A stretch of 64,000 nt of DNA, from the NCBI GenBank assembly GCA_947648905.1, contig CANSPP010000001.1, positions 330,114-394,113 of the forward strand. The letters run 5' to 3'. Of the stretch, positions 17,284-26,160 are shown in pieces; position 1 is the stretch's first letter, and the number at the start of each line of letters is the position of its first letter. The DNA is from an uncultured Clostridium sp. (lineage in GTDB: Bacteria > Bacillota > Clostridia > TANB77 > CAG-508). A program made the translations under genes and the position numbers. Below the pieces are notes generated by a model, which did not search any database, was not told the origin of the DNA, and saw only the letters and a program-made list of their open reading frames with translations.

Positions 17284-20215
17284 AATTATCATTTATATAA
17301 TTTTATTATCATATATAGTAGTAAAATTCATACAAAAAAAGCCAATAAAAATAATAAAAAACAAACTAGACATATACATAATACTACTAATAACATCAAC
17401 AGCAATTCCAATAATAGCAAACACATATGTATCGTTGTTTGGAACAATACAAACAATACTGCAATACATATGTGTATTAGCTATATATATAATAATTAGA
17501 GAAATTTTCTCAAAAGATAAACAAATACTAAAAACAATGATAACTAGCACAATAATAATTGTCACGGTTATCATTGTTATAATTGGATTAGATGGAATAA
17601 GCAGTAATGCTTTCACAAATATTTTAAAAGACCTAGGTATTAGAAATATAGAAAATAGCGAAAACAGAATGGCATCACTATTAGGAAATTCAAATATACT
17701 AGGGGTTTTCTTAGCAAGTGTACTATTTTTAAATATAAATGAATATTTAAAACAAAATAAAAAAGAGATAAAAGCAATATATAAAACAATAACACAAATA
17801 ATAATAACAGGAATTATTTTAACATATAGCAAAGGTTTATTCCTAGTTGTAGCAATTATTTTACCAATTTATATATTAACCATAAAAAACAAAAAACATA
17901 GACAAGAAATAGTACAAAACATATTGATATCAACAATAATATCAATAATATATGTAATACTATTCGAAAAACTAGAAAGCGATAAAGACTATATATCCAT
18001 ATGGATAATGTTTGCAATTACAAACCTAATAGCCTATATAATCAACATATTAATAGAAAACTTACAAATAACAGAAAAAGAAATAAAAAGCATAAAACTG
18101 ATATCATTATTTATGGGAATAAGTCTAATTACATATGTAATAATTGGATTAAATATTTATGGCCAATATGAGGTATTTAAAAAAGATGTAGAAGGTGATT
18201 ATGGAGCAAAAATTATAGATAAGATAAAAGCTAGTACTCCATATACATTTGAGTTTGAAATAGAAGCCAAATCTCCAGAAGACATAGAGGAAAATTATAG
18301 TATAAATTTAATACAAAGGAATAATCGAAACCAAGAAATAGATAATACACAAATAAAATTTGGAACATATGAAGGAACTAAAAAAATAGAAATAGTAACA
18401 AAAGAGACAACATCAGAGATAAAAATAGAATTTAGGTCTAAATATTCATATTCGCAAAAAAAGTTAACTATAAAAAGTTTAAAGATTAATCAAAAAGAAA
18501 CACCACTAGAATATAAATTATTGCCAACAAAACTGGTAAAGAAGATATCGAATATAAATATAAATTACAAAACGGCCCAAGAACGAATAGAAATGATAAA
18601 AAATGCTATGAAATTAATAGAAGAGCATCCGTTGTTAGGCCAAGGCGGAGAGGCATGGAAATGTAAGTATATAGAAGTACAAAACTATGACTATATATCT
18701 AATAAATTGCATAGTTATCCAGCAAAAGTGATGCTAGAATTTGGAACGATAGGAATAATAAGCTATATATCAATAATTGTAATAACAATAGGGCTAGTAG
18801 CAAAACTATGTAAAGAAAAAAGAACAAATGAATTAACCATTCTATTCGCATTTTTAATATTGAATATTCATAGTATAATAGATATGAGTATGGATTATAT
18901 GGCAATATTAATATACAATTTCATATTGCTTGGAATGATATCAAGCAATATGCATAATAATGAAAAGAAAACGAAGGTATCGTATTTTTCAAATCTAGTG
19001 CTAGCGTTTATCTTGTGTGGAAGTATATATTTAACTGCCAATTCAGGAATATATAATAAAAATGCTCAAATAGATAAATTACGATTAGAAATGAATGGAT
19101 TAGTTAATGTGTCACAAGAATATAGAGACAGTAAAAAAATAATTGGCGACCAATATGAAGAATTACTAAAATATGAAAGATATAATTATTTAATAATATA
19201 TAATGAAATTATAAATAATTACTTAAAAGCTGACTGCGATATAGAAAAAATTGAAAAATATTATGAAAAAATTGAACAGTATGATAAAGTAAACAAAAAT
19301 ATTCCGCAAAGCATTTTACAAAAAATTAGAGTTTCTGAAAGCATTGTAAAAGCAATGGGAAAACAAGAAAAATATAATCAACTAATATATAAATTTAATA
19401 ATATAATACTAAATGAATATGAAGAAACAAAAAGACAATTAGAAGAATGTATAGTAAATCAGAAATTAGATGGACAAGAATATATTGAAGAATTAAATAA
19501 TATTTTTGAACGAGCTAAGCAAGTAGACGAAAGATATATATCAGGAGTGAGAATTTATAACAGTTCAGAAGTTTCAATAAATAAAGAAGAATTAGAGAAC
19601 GTTAAAATAGAGCCAGCTGAACAAATACTATTATACCATACACATGCAACAGAAAGTTATAAATCAGATGAAAAATATGAGACATATGAGTTCTATAAAA
19701 GTACAGATGAAAATTATAATGTCATAAAAGTTGGAGAATACTTGAAAGAATTATTACTACAAAAGGGAGTTACAGCTATTCATAACAAAGAATATCACAA
19801 CTATCCAATAAAAACAGAAACATATGCAAAATCAAGAGAATGTGTAGAAAATATATTAAATGATAATCGAAATATTAATAAAATAATTGACATTCATAGA
19901 GATGCATACTCAGATGTTGAACATACTGCTAAAACAGTAGAAATCGAAGGGAAAAAGGTGGCTCCGTTAAGATTTGTTATAGGTATTAACAAGGAAGATA
20001 ATAACTGGATTTATGATTTGAAGTGGGCTGTTGAAATACAAAAGAAAGCAGAAGAAAAGTACCCTGGATTATTTGAACCAATTTTGGTTAGGGAAGAACA
20101 GTATAATCAGGATTTGTCTAAATATGCGGTGTTAATTGAAGTTGGAGAGAATTGTAATTATATAGAAGAAGCTTTGAATAGCATAGAATATTTTTCAGAG
20201 ATATTAAGTCAATAA
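17264..20215 (+). CDS. Fusion of O-antigen-ligase-like membrane protein and SpoIIP amidase domain
   Basis: One uninterrupted 983-residue frame. Residues 1-300 hold about nine membrane helices. A lumenal loop (about 305-430) and the Wzy_C/O-antigen-ligase region follow (about 435-570: EEHPLLGQGGEAW, NKLHSYPAKVMLEFGTIGI, NIHSIIDMSMDYMA). After a further helix and a helical spacer, residues about 780-983 are a SpoIIP domain: LLYHTHATESY near 789, IIDIHRDAYSD near 875 and AVLIEVGENCN near 957. SpoIIP is the engulfment amidase/endopeptidase of sporulation; O-antigen ligases join or polymerise undecaprenyl-linked glycans. Joining the two suggests glycan transfer tied to septal peptidoglycan thinning. 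GGGGAG precedes ATG 17264. I see no break to suggest an assembly fusion. Confidence 0.75.
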   Translation: MLSENNKIIIYIILLSYIVVKFIQKKPIKIIKNKLDIYIILLITSTAIPIIANTYVSLFGTIQTILQYICVLAIYIIIREIFSKDKQILKTMITSTIIIVTVIIVIIGLDGISSNAFTNILKDLGIRNIENSENRMASLLGNSNILGVFLASVLFLNINEYLKQNKKEIKAIYKTITQIIITGIILTYSKGLFLVVAIILPIYILTIKNKKHRQEIVQNILISTIISIIYVILFEKLESDKDYISIWIMFAITNLIAYIINILIENLQITEKEIKSIKLISLFMGISLITYVIIGLNIYGQYEVFKKDVEGDYGAKIIDKIKASTPYTFEFEIEAKSPEDIEENYSINLIQRNNRNQEIDNTQIKFGTYEGTKKIEIVTKETTSEIKIEFRSKYSYSQKKLTIKSLKINQKETPLEYKLLPTKLVKKISNININYKTAQERIEMIKNAMKLIEEHPLLGQGGEAWKCKYIEVQNYDYISNKLHSYPAKVMLEFGTIGIISYISIIVITIGLVAKLCKEKRTNELTILFAFLILNIHSIIDMSMDYMAILIYNFILLGMISSNMHNNEKKTKVSYFSNLVLAFILCGSIYLTANSGIYNKNAQIDKLRLEMNGLVNVSQEYRDSKKIIGDQYEELLKYERYNYLIIYNEIINNYLKADCDIEKIEKYYEKIEQYDKVNKNIPQSILQKIRVSESIVKAMGKQEKYNQLIYKFNNIILNEYEETKRQLEECIVNQKLDGQEYIEELNNIFERAKQVDERYISGVRIYNSSEVSINKEELENVKIEPAEQILLYHTHATESYKSDEKYETYEFYKSTDENYNVIKVGEYLKELLLQKGVTAIHNKEYHNYPIKTETYAKSRECVENILNDNRNINKIIDIHRDAYSDVEHTAKTVEIEGKKVAPLRFVIGINKEDNNWIYDLKWAVEIQKKAEEKYPGLFEPILVREEQYNQDLSKYAVLIEVGENCNYIEEALNSIEYFSEILSQ

Positions 20216-20289
20216 ATTTTGATGACAATTATTTTGTAAACAAATTGTAACATTTTAGAAATATTTTTGTCATTTTCGTACAAAATTTA

Positions 20290-20318
20290 TTGACTTTTTC
20301 GCGTTTTCGTTATATCAT
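20290..20318 (+). promoter_or_regulatory. Promoter of the minD operon
   Basis: TTGACT (20290-20295), 17 nt, TATCAT (20313-20318), 46 nt before minD. Confidence 0.65.
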
Positions 20319-20363
20319 AAAGCTATTAAAAAATGTGTTTTTAAAATCCTAAGGAGGAAAATT

Positions 20364-21155
20364 ATGGGAGAAGTAATAGTAATAACATCAGGTAAAGGCG
20401 GAGTAGGTAAAACAACAACAACAGCAAATTTAGGGTCAAGCTTAGCACTAGAAGGAAAAAAAGTAGCACTAATCGATACAGACATAGGGCTACGCAACTT
20501 AGATGTAGTTATGGGGCTAGAAAACAGAATAGTATATGACATAGTAGACGTAGTAGAAGAAAAATGCAAACTAAGACAAGCACTAATAAAAGACAAAAGA
20601 TTTAAAGAACTATACCTATTACCAGCAGCACAAACAAGAGATAAAAGCGCAGTAAATGAAGAACAAATGAGAAACTTAGTAGGAAAATTAAAAGAAGAAT
20701 TTGACTACATACTAATAGACTGCCCAGCAGGAATAGAGCAAGGGTTCAAAAACGCAATAGCAGGAGCAGACAGAGCTATAGTAGTAACAACAGCAGAAAT
20801 ATCAGCAATAAGAGATGCTGACAGAATAATAGGCTTACTAGAATCATCAGAAATAAAAAATCCAGAATTAGTAATAAACAGAATAAGACCAAATATGGTA
20901 AGAAAAGGCGAAATGATGGATGTAGATGATATTGTTGATCTTTTATCAATAGACCTAATAGGTGTAGTGCCAGATGACGAATATATAATTACACAAACAA
21001 ATAAGGGAGAACCAGTAATCCAAAATAAAAAAGCACCATCTGGAAAAGCATATATTGAAATAGCCAAAAGAGTATTAGGAGAAAAAATAGAAGTGACAAT
21101 TCCTGGCAGAGAAAAAGGTTTCTTTGCAAAATTAAAAAGACTATTTAGTAAATAA
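20364..21155 (+). CDS. minD: Septum-site-determining ATPase MinD
   Basis: A 263-residue ParA/MinD ATPase. The deviant Walker A SGKGGVGKTTTTANLG is at residues 9-24, and switch motifs ALIDTDIGLRNLD (38-50) and ILIDCPAGIEQG (near 117) are intact. The C-terminal KGFFAKLKRLFSK is the amphipathic membrane-targeting helix. MinD-ATP binds the membrane and, with MinC, blocks division near the poles; MinE stimulates its hydrolysis. The gene starts an operon with minE and rodA. No minC lies next to it: the gene upstream is the SpoIIP fusion. AAGGAGG is at the correct distance. Confidence 0.96.
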   Translation: MGEVIVITSGKGGVGKTTTTANLGSSLALEGKKVALIDTDIGLRNLDVVMGLENRIVYDIVDVVEEKCKLRQALIKDKRFKELYLLPAAQTRDKSAVNEEQMRNLVGKLKEEFDYILIDCPAGIEQGFKNAIAGADRAIVVTTAEISAIRDADRIIGLLESSEIKNPELVINRIRPNMVRKGEMMDVDDIVDLLSIDLIGVVPDDEYIITQTNKGEPVIQNKKAPSGKAYIEIAKRVLGEKIEVTIPGREKGFFAKLKRLFSK

Positions 21156-21181
21156 TAAACAATTTGGGGGTAAATAGGAAT

Positions 21182-21835
21182 ATGTTTGAAAACATAATAA
21201 ACTTTTTTAAGAAGTTCAACAAAAATGAAAACAAAATGGCAACTAATTCAAAAGATGCAGCAAAAGAAAGGTTACACTTAGTATTAATGCAAGATAGAGC
21301 AAATGTATCAGCAGACTTCTTAGAATTAATGAAGCAAGAAATAATTGATGTAATAAAAAAATACATAGATGTAGATGAAACTGCAATAGATGTAAGATTA
21401 ACAAACAAAGAAAATGGAGATGGAACAAATGGTGCTCCGGCGCTATATGCAAATATTCCAATAATAAATATAAAAAACGAAGCAAGAAAAGTAGATGCAA
21501 AAAAGGTAGATGAAATAGAAGATACTAAAAAAGAAAAAATTAAAGAGAATAAAGAGATAGAACAGGAAACAAAAACAGAAGGAACAAAAATAGAAGAAAC
21601 AAAAGTACAAAAAAGTGAACAACAAAAACAAGAAAAGCAAATTGTAGAAAAAGGAAAAACTGAACAAAAAGAAAATAAACAAAATGAGAAAAAAGTTGAA
21701 GCGAAAGATAGAGAACAACAAAAACCAAAAAAAGAAATAAATAACAAGCAAGAAGTACATAAACAAAAAGCAAATAATAATCAAGAAAATAGACAAAGAA
21801 TTGAAACAAAAGAAGCGATTAAATCAAAAAATTAA
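21182..21835 (+). CDS. minE: Cell division topological factor MinE with long charged tail
   Basis: Residues 1-90 are a normal MinE: membrane-binding FENIINFFKKF, then AAKERLHLVLMQDRANVSADFLELMKQEII, the MinD-contacting helix and dimer strands, closing with a DVRLTNK-type strand. A tail of about 115 residues, almost all Lys, Glu, Gln and Asn, follows and is not part of MinE proteins (usually 80-95 residues). The tail is probably disordered. ATG 21182 starts exactly at the family N-terminus; the TTG at 21164 would add six residues. The gene lies between minD and rodA. MinE sets the pole-to-pole pattern of MinD. Confidence 0.9.
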   Translation: MFENIINFFKKFNKNENKMATNSKDAAKERLHLVLMQDRANVSADFLELMKQEIIDVIKKYIDVDETAIDVRLTNKENGDGTNGAPALYANIPIINIKNEARKVDAKKVDEIEDTKKEKIKENKEIEQETKTEGTKIEETKVQKSEQQKQEKQIVEKGKTEQKENKQNEKKVEAKDREQQKPKKEINNKQEVHKQKANNNQENRQRIETKEAIKSKN

Positions 21836-21855
21836 TTAAGAAAAAGAGTGGTTTA

Positions 21856-22965
21856 ATGAGAAAAAGAGAATTAAAAAATATAGAATGGGGGCTACTAGTA
21901 GCAGTTATAATACTAAGCATCATAGGATTAGTAGCATTATTTTCTGCTACACAAGAGTCAGAATATTCAGATTTTAATAAACAATGCATATGGCTAGTAA
22001 TAAGCATAATCATTATGGTAGCATTTATGCTAATAGATTATGAGCTGTTAGTAAAAATATCGCCAATTTTATATGGTTTATTCATATTGTTACTAATAGC
22101 GGTATTATTTACAACGCCAATAAATGGGGCAAGCAGTTGGTTTAACATAGGATTCTTTTCATTTCAACCAGGAGAATTTGCAAAAATATTTGTTATATTA
22201 TTTTTAGCATTGGCAATGTCAAAAATAAAAGAAAGAAATGTAACAGATATTAACAAACCAACAAAATTATTAATAATATTAGCAATTATAGGTTTGCCAG
22301 TGTTGTTAATAATAAAACAACCAGACTATGGTACAGCAGCAGCATTTTTAGTAGCATTAGCATTGATGTTAATAACAGCTGGAATAGATAAAAAATATAT
22401 TATAGTAACAGTATTAATAGTAGCCTTATCAATTCCTTTATTATATAATTTTGTGCTACCAGAACATGCAAAAAAAAGAATAGATATATTCTTAAATCCA
22501 GAATCAGACCCAAGGGGTGCAGGATATAACATAATTCAATCAAAATTGGCAATAGGAGCAGGTGGACTTACAGGAATGGGATTATTTAAAGGAAATCAAA
22601 CACAATTAGGTTTCTTATATCCTAAAACAACAGACTTCATATATTCAGTAATAGGTGAAGAAATGGGATTTATAGTCGCAGGAGCAATTATAATATTATA
22701 TGTATTTCTGGTGACGAAATGCATATATATTGCGAAAACAGCTAAAGACGAAGTAGGAGCATTAATAGCGTCTGGAATAGCAGGGATATTCTTATTCCAT
22801 ATGGTAGAAAATATAGGAATGGTAATGGGATTACTACCAATAACGGGAGTACCACTTCCATTTATAAGTTATGGTGGAAGTTCGCTAATAACAAATTTCA
22901 TATGTATTGGAATATTATTGAACATAAGTAGTAAAAGGCAAAAAACAATATTTGTATCAAGATAA
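21856..22965 (+). CDS. rodA: SEDS peptidoglycan polymerase RodA
   Basis: A 369-residue protein with about ten membrane helices. SEDS signatures are visible: GASSWFNIGFFSFQPGEFAK (residues 90-109), KQPDYGTA near 154, the long extracellular loop with RIDIFLNPESDPRGAGYN near 210 and PLPFISYGGSSL near 333. It works with a class B PBP to polymerise the lateral wall. The min operon position and the sequence suggest RodA; SpoVE/FtsW is the close alternative, but an FtsW is encoded at 49542. The SYGGSS codons here (TAT GGT GGA) are normal and provide an internal control for the shifted ftsW site. Confidence 0.9.
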   Translation: MRKRELKNIEWGLLVAVIILSIIGLVALFSATQESEYSDFNKQCIWLVISIIIMVAFMLIDYELLVKISPILYGLFILLLIAVLFTTPINGASSWFNIGFFSFQPGEFAKIFVILFLALAMSKIKERNVTDINKPTKLLIILAIIGLPVLLIIKQPDYGTAAAFLVALALMLITAGIDKKYIIVTVLIVALSIPLLYNFVLPEHAKKRIDIFLNPESDPRGAGYNIIQSKLAIGAGGLTGMGLFKGNQTQLGFLYPKTTDFIYSVIGEEMGFIVAGAIIILYVFLVTKCIYIAKTAKDEVGALIASGIAGIFLFHMVENIGMVMGLLPITGVPLPFISYGGSSLITNFICIGILLNISSKRQKTIFVSR

Positions 22966-22978
22966 GAAAGGTCAAATG

Positions 22979-23951
22979 ATGTATTTAAAAAAATTAAAAA
23001 TAGGAAATGTAGTATTAGAAAATAATTTAATATTAGCTCCTATGGCAGGTGTAACAAACCTGCCTTTTAGAATTATATGTGAAAAGTTTGGGCCAGGAAT
23101 GGTATGCACAGAAATGGCAAGTTCAAAAGCGATGTTTCATAATGACCAAAAAACTAAAAGATTGCTAAATACAGAAGGAGAAAAAAGACCTATAAGTTTT
23201 CAGATTTTTGGAAGCGATGAAGAAACAATGGGCTATAGTGCAAAGGTTTTAAGCAAATCAGCTGATATAATAGATATAAATATGGGATGTCCAGCGCCAA
23301 AAGTAGTTAAAAATGGAGATGGAAGCAAACTATTATTAGATTTAGAGCAAGCAAGAAAAGTGATGGAGGCAGTAGTAAAAAATTCAGAAGTGCCAGTAAC
23401 AGTAAAAATTAGAAAAGGCTGGGACAAAGAGCATATAGTTGCAAAAGAAGTTGCAAAAATTGCAGAGGAAGTTGGAATATCAGCAATAACAGTTCATCGG
23501 GAGAACAAGAAGTGAATTTTATACAGGAAAAGCTGATTGGGAGATAATAAAAGAGATAAAACAAAGTGTAAATATACCAGTTATAGGGAATGGCGATGTA
23601 GTAGATGAAGAAACAGCATATAAAATGTTTGAACAAACAGGAGTAGACGGGATAATGATAGGTAGAGGCTCATTTGGTAATCCTTGGATTTTTAGAAATA
23701 TTAAACATTTTTTGGAGACAGGAGAAAAATTGCCTAGCCCAACAAATAAGGAAAAACTGGAAATAATGAAACAACATATAGAATTAGCTGTTGAAGAAAA
23801 AGGAGATATAGCAGTAAAAGAGCTTAGAAAACACATTGCGTGGTATACAAAGAACTTGAAAAACTCTAGTGAATTTAGAAATAGTATAAATGTAATTGAG
23901 ACAAAGCAAGAATTGTTGGATAAGCTAGAAGAATATTTTAAAACTTTATAG
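22979..23951 (+). CDS. dusB: tRNA-dihydrouridine synthase (DusB type), needs +1 frameshift at 23498
   Basis: 323 residues when the C at 23498 is skipped. The N-terminal FMN barrel has LAPMAGVTNLPFR, EMASSKAM, QIFGSDEETM and DINMGCPAPKVVKNGDGS with the catalytic cysteine. Frame 0 ends at TGA 23513-23515 right after ITVH. After the +1 step the product reads GRTRSEFYTGKADW, then VIGNGDV and GIMIGRGSFGNPWIF, the FMN phosphate site, and the C-terminal helical tRNA-binding domain. The enzyme reduces uridine to dihydrouridine in tRNA with NADPH. Its length and all motifs fit an active Dus only if the frame is restored. Start ATG 22979 (or 22976) follows GAAAGG. Confidence 0.88.
23498..23501 (+). other. 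Putative +1 recoding site (CGGG)
   Basis: CAT CGGG AGA: reading four bases as glycine restores VHGRTR, conserved in Dus enzymes. Confidence 0.78.
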
Positions 23952-23961
23952 AATAAAAATG

Positions 23962-23992
23962 TAGTGAATTAAACTAAATTCACTATTTTTTT
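23962..23992 (+). terminator. Rho-independent terminator of the minD-minE-rodA-dusB operon
   Basis: TAGTGAATT and AATTCACTA form a perfect stem followed by seven T residues. Confidence 0.88.
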
Positions 23993-24010
23993 ATTTTAGG
24001 AGGTATAAAA

Positions 24011-24625
24011 TTGAAAAACAAAAAAATAATTATAATTGCGGTAGTTGCTGTGATTTTGATTGCAATTTTGTGTTTTATAGTATTTTTTAAAAATAATACG
24101 GCTAAAAATTTCAAAATTGGAAATAATACTACTAGTCAAGAAATTGTAGACTTTATTCTAAATATGAATTCCTATGAAGCAAAAATAGAAGTTGACATAC
24201 AAAGCAATAAAAATGAAAATAAATATATAATAAAACAAAGCTATAAAGGAGAAGAAGAAAATTGCCAGGAAATATTGGAACCAAGCAATATTGCAGGGGT
24301 AAAGATAATGAAAAGTGGCAATACATTAAAACTGGAAAATACAGAATTAAACCTAACATCAATATTTGAAAACTATCAATACGTGGCAGACAGTTGTCTA
24401 GACTTAAGTAGTTTTGTAAAAGATTATAAGCAAGACCCAAAGGCAAGCTGGGAAGAAAAAAATGAACAAATAATAATGCAGGCTCAAACACAGGATATAA
24501 ACAAAAGGCAAAGAATATTGTACATAAACAGACAAAATGGTAAGCCTGAGAAAATGGAATTGCAAGATGCTAACAAAAAAACAGTTATTTACATATTATA
24601 TAATGAGATAACTGTAAATAATTAG
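24011..24625 (+). CDS. Single-pass membrane-anchored protein, LolA-like fold possible
   Basis: A 204-residue protein. Residues 5-28 are one hydrophobic helix after KNKK, so the rest is extracytoplasmic. The outside part begins with TTSQEIVDFILNMNSYEAKIEVDIQSNKNENKY and proceeds in alternating strands, ending ILYINRQNGKPEKMEL. This beta-rich pattern resembles LolA/LppX-like or germination-lipoprotein folds of Firmicutes, but I cannot name a family. There is no clear lipobox. The start is TTG 24011 with AGGAGGT six bases before. It is expressed after the terminator of the min operon, so it is probably a separate unit. Confidence 0.55.
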   Translation: MKNKKIIIIAVVAVILIAILCFIVFFKNNTAKNFKIGNNTTSQEIVDFILNMNSYEAKIEVDIQSNKNENKYIIKQSYKGEEENCQEILEPSNIAGVKIMKSGNTLKLENTELNLTSIFENYQYVADSCLDLSSFVKDYKQDPKASWEEKNEQIIMQAQTQDINKRQRILYINRQNGKPEKMELQDANKKTVIYILYNEITVNN

Positions 24626-24733
24626 ACACTAATTAACAGCACATCTCTTATAAAATTTCTAAAAGAAATTGAACCATATTTAGAAATAATACAAAATATA
24701 CTTGACAATCTAGTAATATTAGGAGTGAATAAT

Positions 24734-25084
24734 ATGCAAATAAAAAGAGGAGATATGTTTTATGCAGATTTAAGCCCAGTAGTTGGTTCAGAGCAAGGTG
24801 GAATTAGACCAGTATTAATTATCCAAAACGACTTAGGAAATAAATATAGCCCAACAGTTATTGCAGCAGCAATAACATCACAAACAAGCAAAACAAAATT
24901 ACCAACTCATATTGAAATAAACTCTTCTTCTAGTGGATTAAAAAGTAATTCTGTAGTTTTAGCCGAACAGATTAGAACCATTGATAAAAGTAGATTAAAA
25001 GAAAGAATCGGACACATAGATGATGAAAAAATAATAGATAAAGTAAACAATGCCTTGGGTGTTAGTTTTGGATTAGGAGAATAA
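24734..25084 (+). CDS. MazF/PemK-family endoribonuclease (NdoA-like)
   Basis: A 116-residue protein starting at ATG 24734, with AGGAG eight bases upstream. It has the family core: [31 protein letters not shown], then [31 protein letters not shown] and a C-terminal helix. Arg in GIRPV, Thr-Ser in AAITSQ and Gln in AEQIRTIDK match the B. subtilis NdoA (MazF) catalytic surface. These enzymes cleave mRNA at short motifs. The usual antitoxin gene is not directly upstream; the neighbour is a membrane-anchored protein. It is therefore a solitary toxin-like gene, or its antitoxin lies elsewhere. Confidence 0.85.
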   Translation: MQIKRGDMFYADLSPVVGSEQGGIRPVLIIQNDLGNKYSPTVIAAAITSQTSKTKLPTHIEINSSSSGLKSNSVVLAEQIRTIDKSRLKERIGHIDDEKIIDKVNNALGVSFGLGE

Positions 25085-25096
25085 TGTGTATAAAAT

Positions 25097-25133
25097 TAAA
25101 AAAAGTTAAAAGTTTTAAACTTTTAACTTTTTA
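25097..25133. terminator. Bidirectional terminator
   Basis: A long A/T-rich dyad (AAAGTTAAAAGTTT with AAACTTTTAACTTT) lies between the convergent mazF-like and HD-GYP genes. Its right arm encodes the last residues of the HD-GYP protein. Confidence 0.75.
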
Positions 25134-26005
25134 ATAATTTTGATTTCATTATATAAATTTTCGATAGCAGCTTTTTTATTCTTATAAGCTTCCTCATATT
25201 GTTCAATAAAAGAACGATAATTTTCAGGAGTTTCACCAGCTCTTAATAAAACTTTCATACCTTCAAAATAATAATCTTTATTATTTTTAGACTTAGCTTT
25301 ATTCATAGCATGTTCATACTTCTCTACTTGTTTAAGTCTTTTTATTTCTTCTGCAAGATTACCCACATAACTTTGTGTTAAGAAAATTTCGTACTCAATA
25401 TCTTCAATAACAACTTTGCACAATTTGCGAACAATAAGTGGATTATTCTTACCATTTTGTGCATTTTCAATAAGAATTTTTAAAGTATCAGAAATACCAA
25501 TATGTGTTTTATATTGTCTCTTACTAACAATAGCATCGTACTCATCAGCCACACGAATAATTTGACCTTCATAAGGAATATCCTTTTTAGTCAATCCATT
25601 TGGATATCCAGAACCGTTTAATGCTTCGTGATGATAAAGAGTTCCCGCAGCATATGGGCGTAATTTTAAATCAGCCATACACATATTGTAACCCAAAGTA
25701 GTGTGAGTTTTCATAACTTCATATTCTTCATCTGTTAATTTTCCTGGCTTTTGTAAAATGTTTGAAGGGATAAATAATTTTCCTATATCGTGTAAGTATG
25801 CACATATAGTGCAATACTCTGTAAAACTTTTTGTACAATGTAGTCTTTGACATAGCCTGCAGGTAAGAACTGCAACATTTTCACAATGTTTTAAAGTAAA
25901 TACATCAAGAGTGCTTAGCATATTTAATTGATATCTCATAGACTCGTCCAAATTGTAAGATTTTAAAGTCGTTCTATCATAAAAATCGAAAGTTTCATTA
26001 TACAT
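25115..26005 (-). CDS. HD-GYP domain protein, probable cyclic-di-GMP phosphodiesterase
   Basis: A 296-residue protein. The HD-GYP domain spans about residues 30-205, with LKHCENVAVL, YLHDIGKLFIP (the HD pair), KTHTTLGYNM, YHHEALNGSGYP (the HHE...GYP signature) and RVADEYDAIVSKRQYK. The metal ligands look complete, so cyclic-di-GMP hydrolysis is expected. The C-terminal 90 residues are helical and charged, with no recognised domain. There is no sensor domain at the N-terminus, so regulation is probably by partner proteins. It is transcribed alone, towards the mazF-like gene. It may connect to the surface-structure genes of the window, but that is inference. Confidence 0.85.
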   Translation of the reverse strand: MYNETFDFYDRTTLKSYNLDESMRYQLNMLSTLDVFTLKHCENVAVLTCRLCQRLHCTKSFTEYCTICAYLHDIGKLFIPSNILQKPGKLTDEEYEVMKTHTTLGYNMCMADLKLRPYAAGTLYHHEALNGSGYPNGLTKKDIPYEGQIIRVADEYDAIVSKRQYKTHIGISDTLKILIENAQNGKNNPLIVRKLCKVVIEDIEYEIFLTQSYVGNLAEEIKRLKQVEKYEHAMNKAKSKNNKDYYFEGMKVLLRAGETPENYRSFIEQYEEAYKNKKAAIENLYNEIKIIKKLKV

Positions 26006-26068
26006 AATTTTTCTCCTTAGAATAATCTAAAAATATCATAACATTAAAAATTTTTTTTGTCAAAACTT

Positions 26069-26087
26069 TTTGGGACAGGCCAAAAAA
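26069..26087. repeat. Short GGGACA intergenic repeat
   Basis: TTTTGGGACAGGCCAAAAAA, a shortened copy like 2973-2991. Confidence 0.5.
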
Positions 26088-26099
26088 TCCAGAACAGGA

Positions 26100-26128
26100 T
26101 TGAATTTTATTGAAAATTGTGGTAATAT
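26100..26128 (+). promoter_or_regulatory. Promoter of aspS
   Basis: TTGAAT (26100-26105), 17 nt, TAATAT (26123-26128). The leader is about 30 nt, too short for a T-box. Confidence 0.6.
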
Positions 26129-26160
26129 ATATAAGTACAAAAAATGAGAGGGAGAAAAAT

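Noticed and set aside
26006..26160. T-box leader upstream of aspS
   Set aside because: A promoter at 26100-26128 leaves only about 30 nt of leader, and no T-box sequence or specifier loop is visible.
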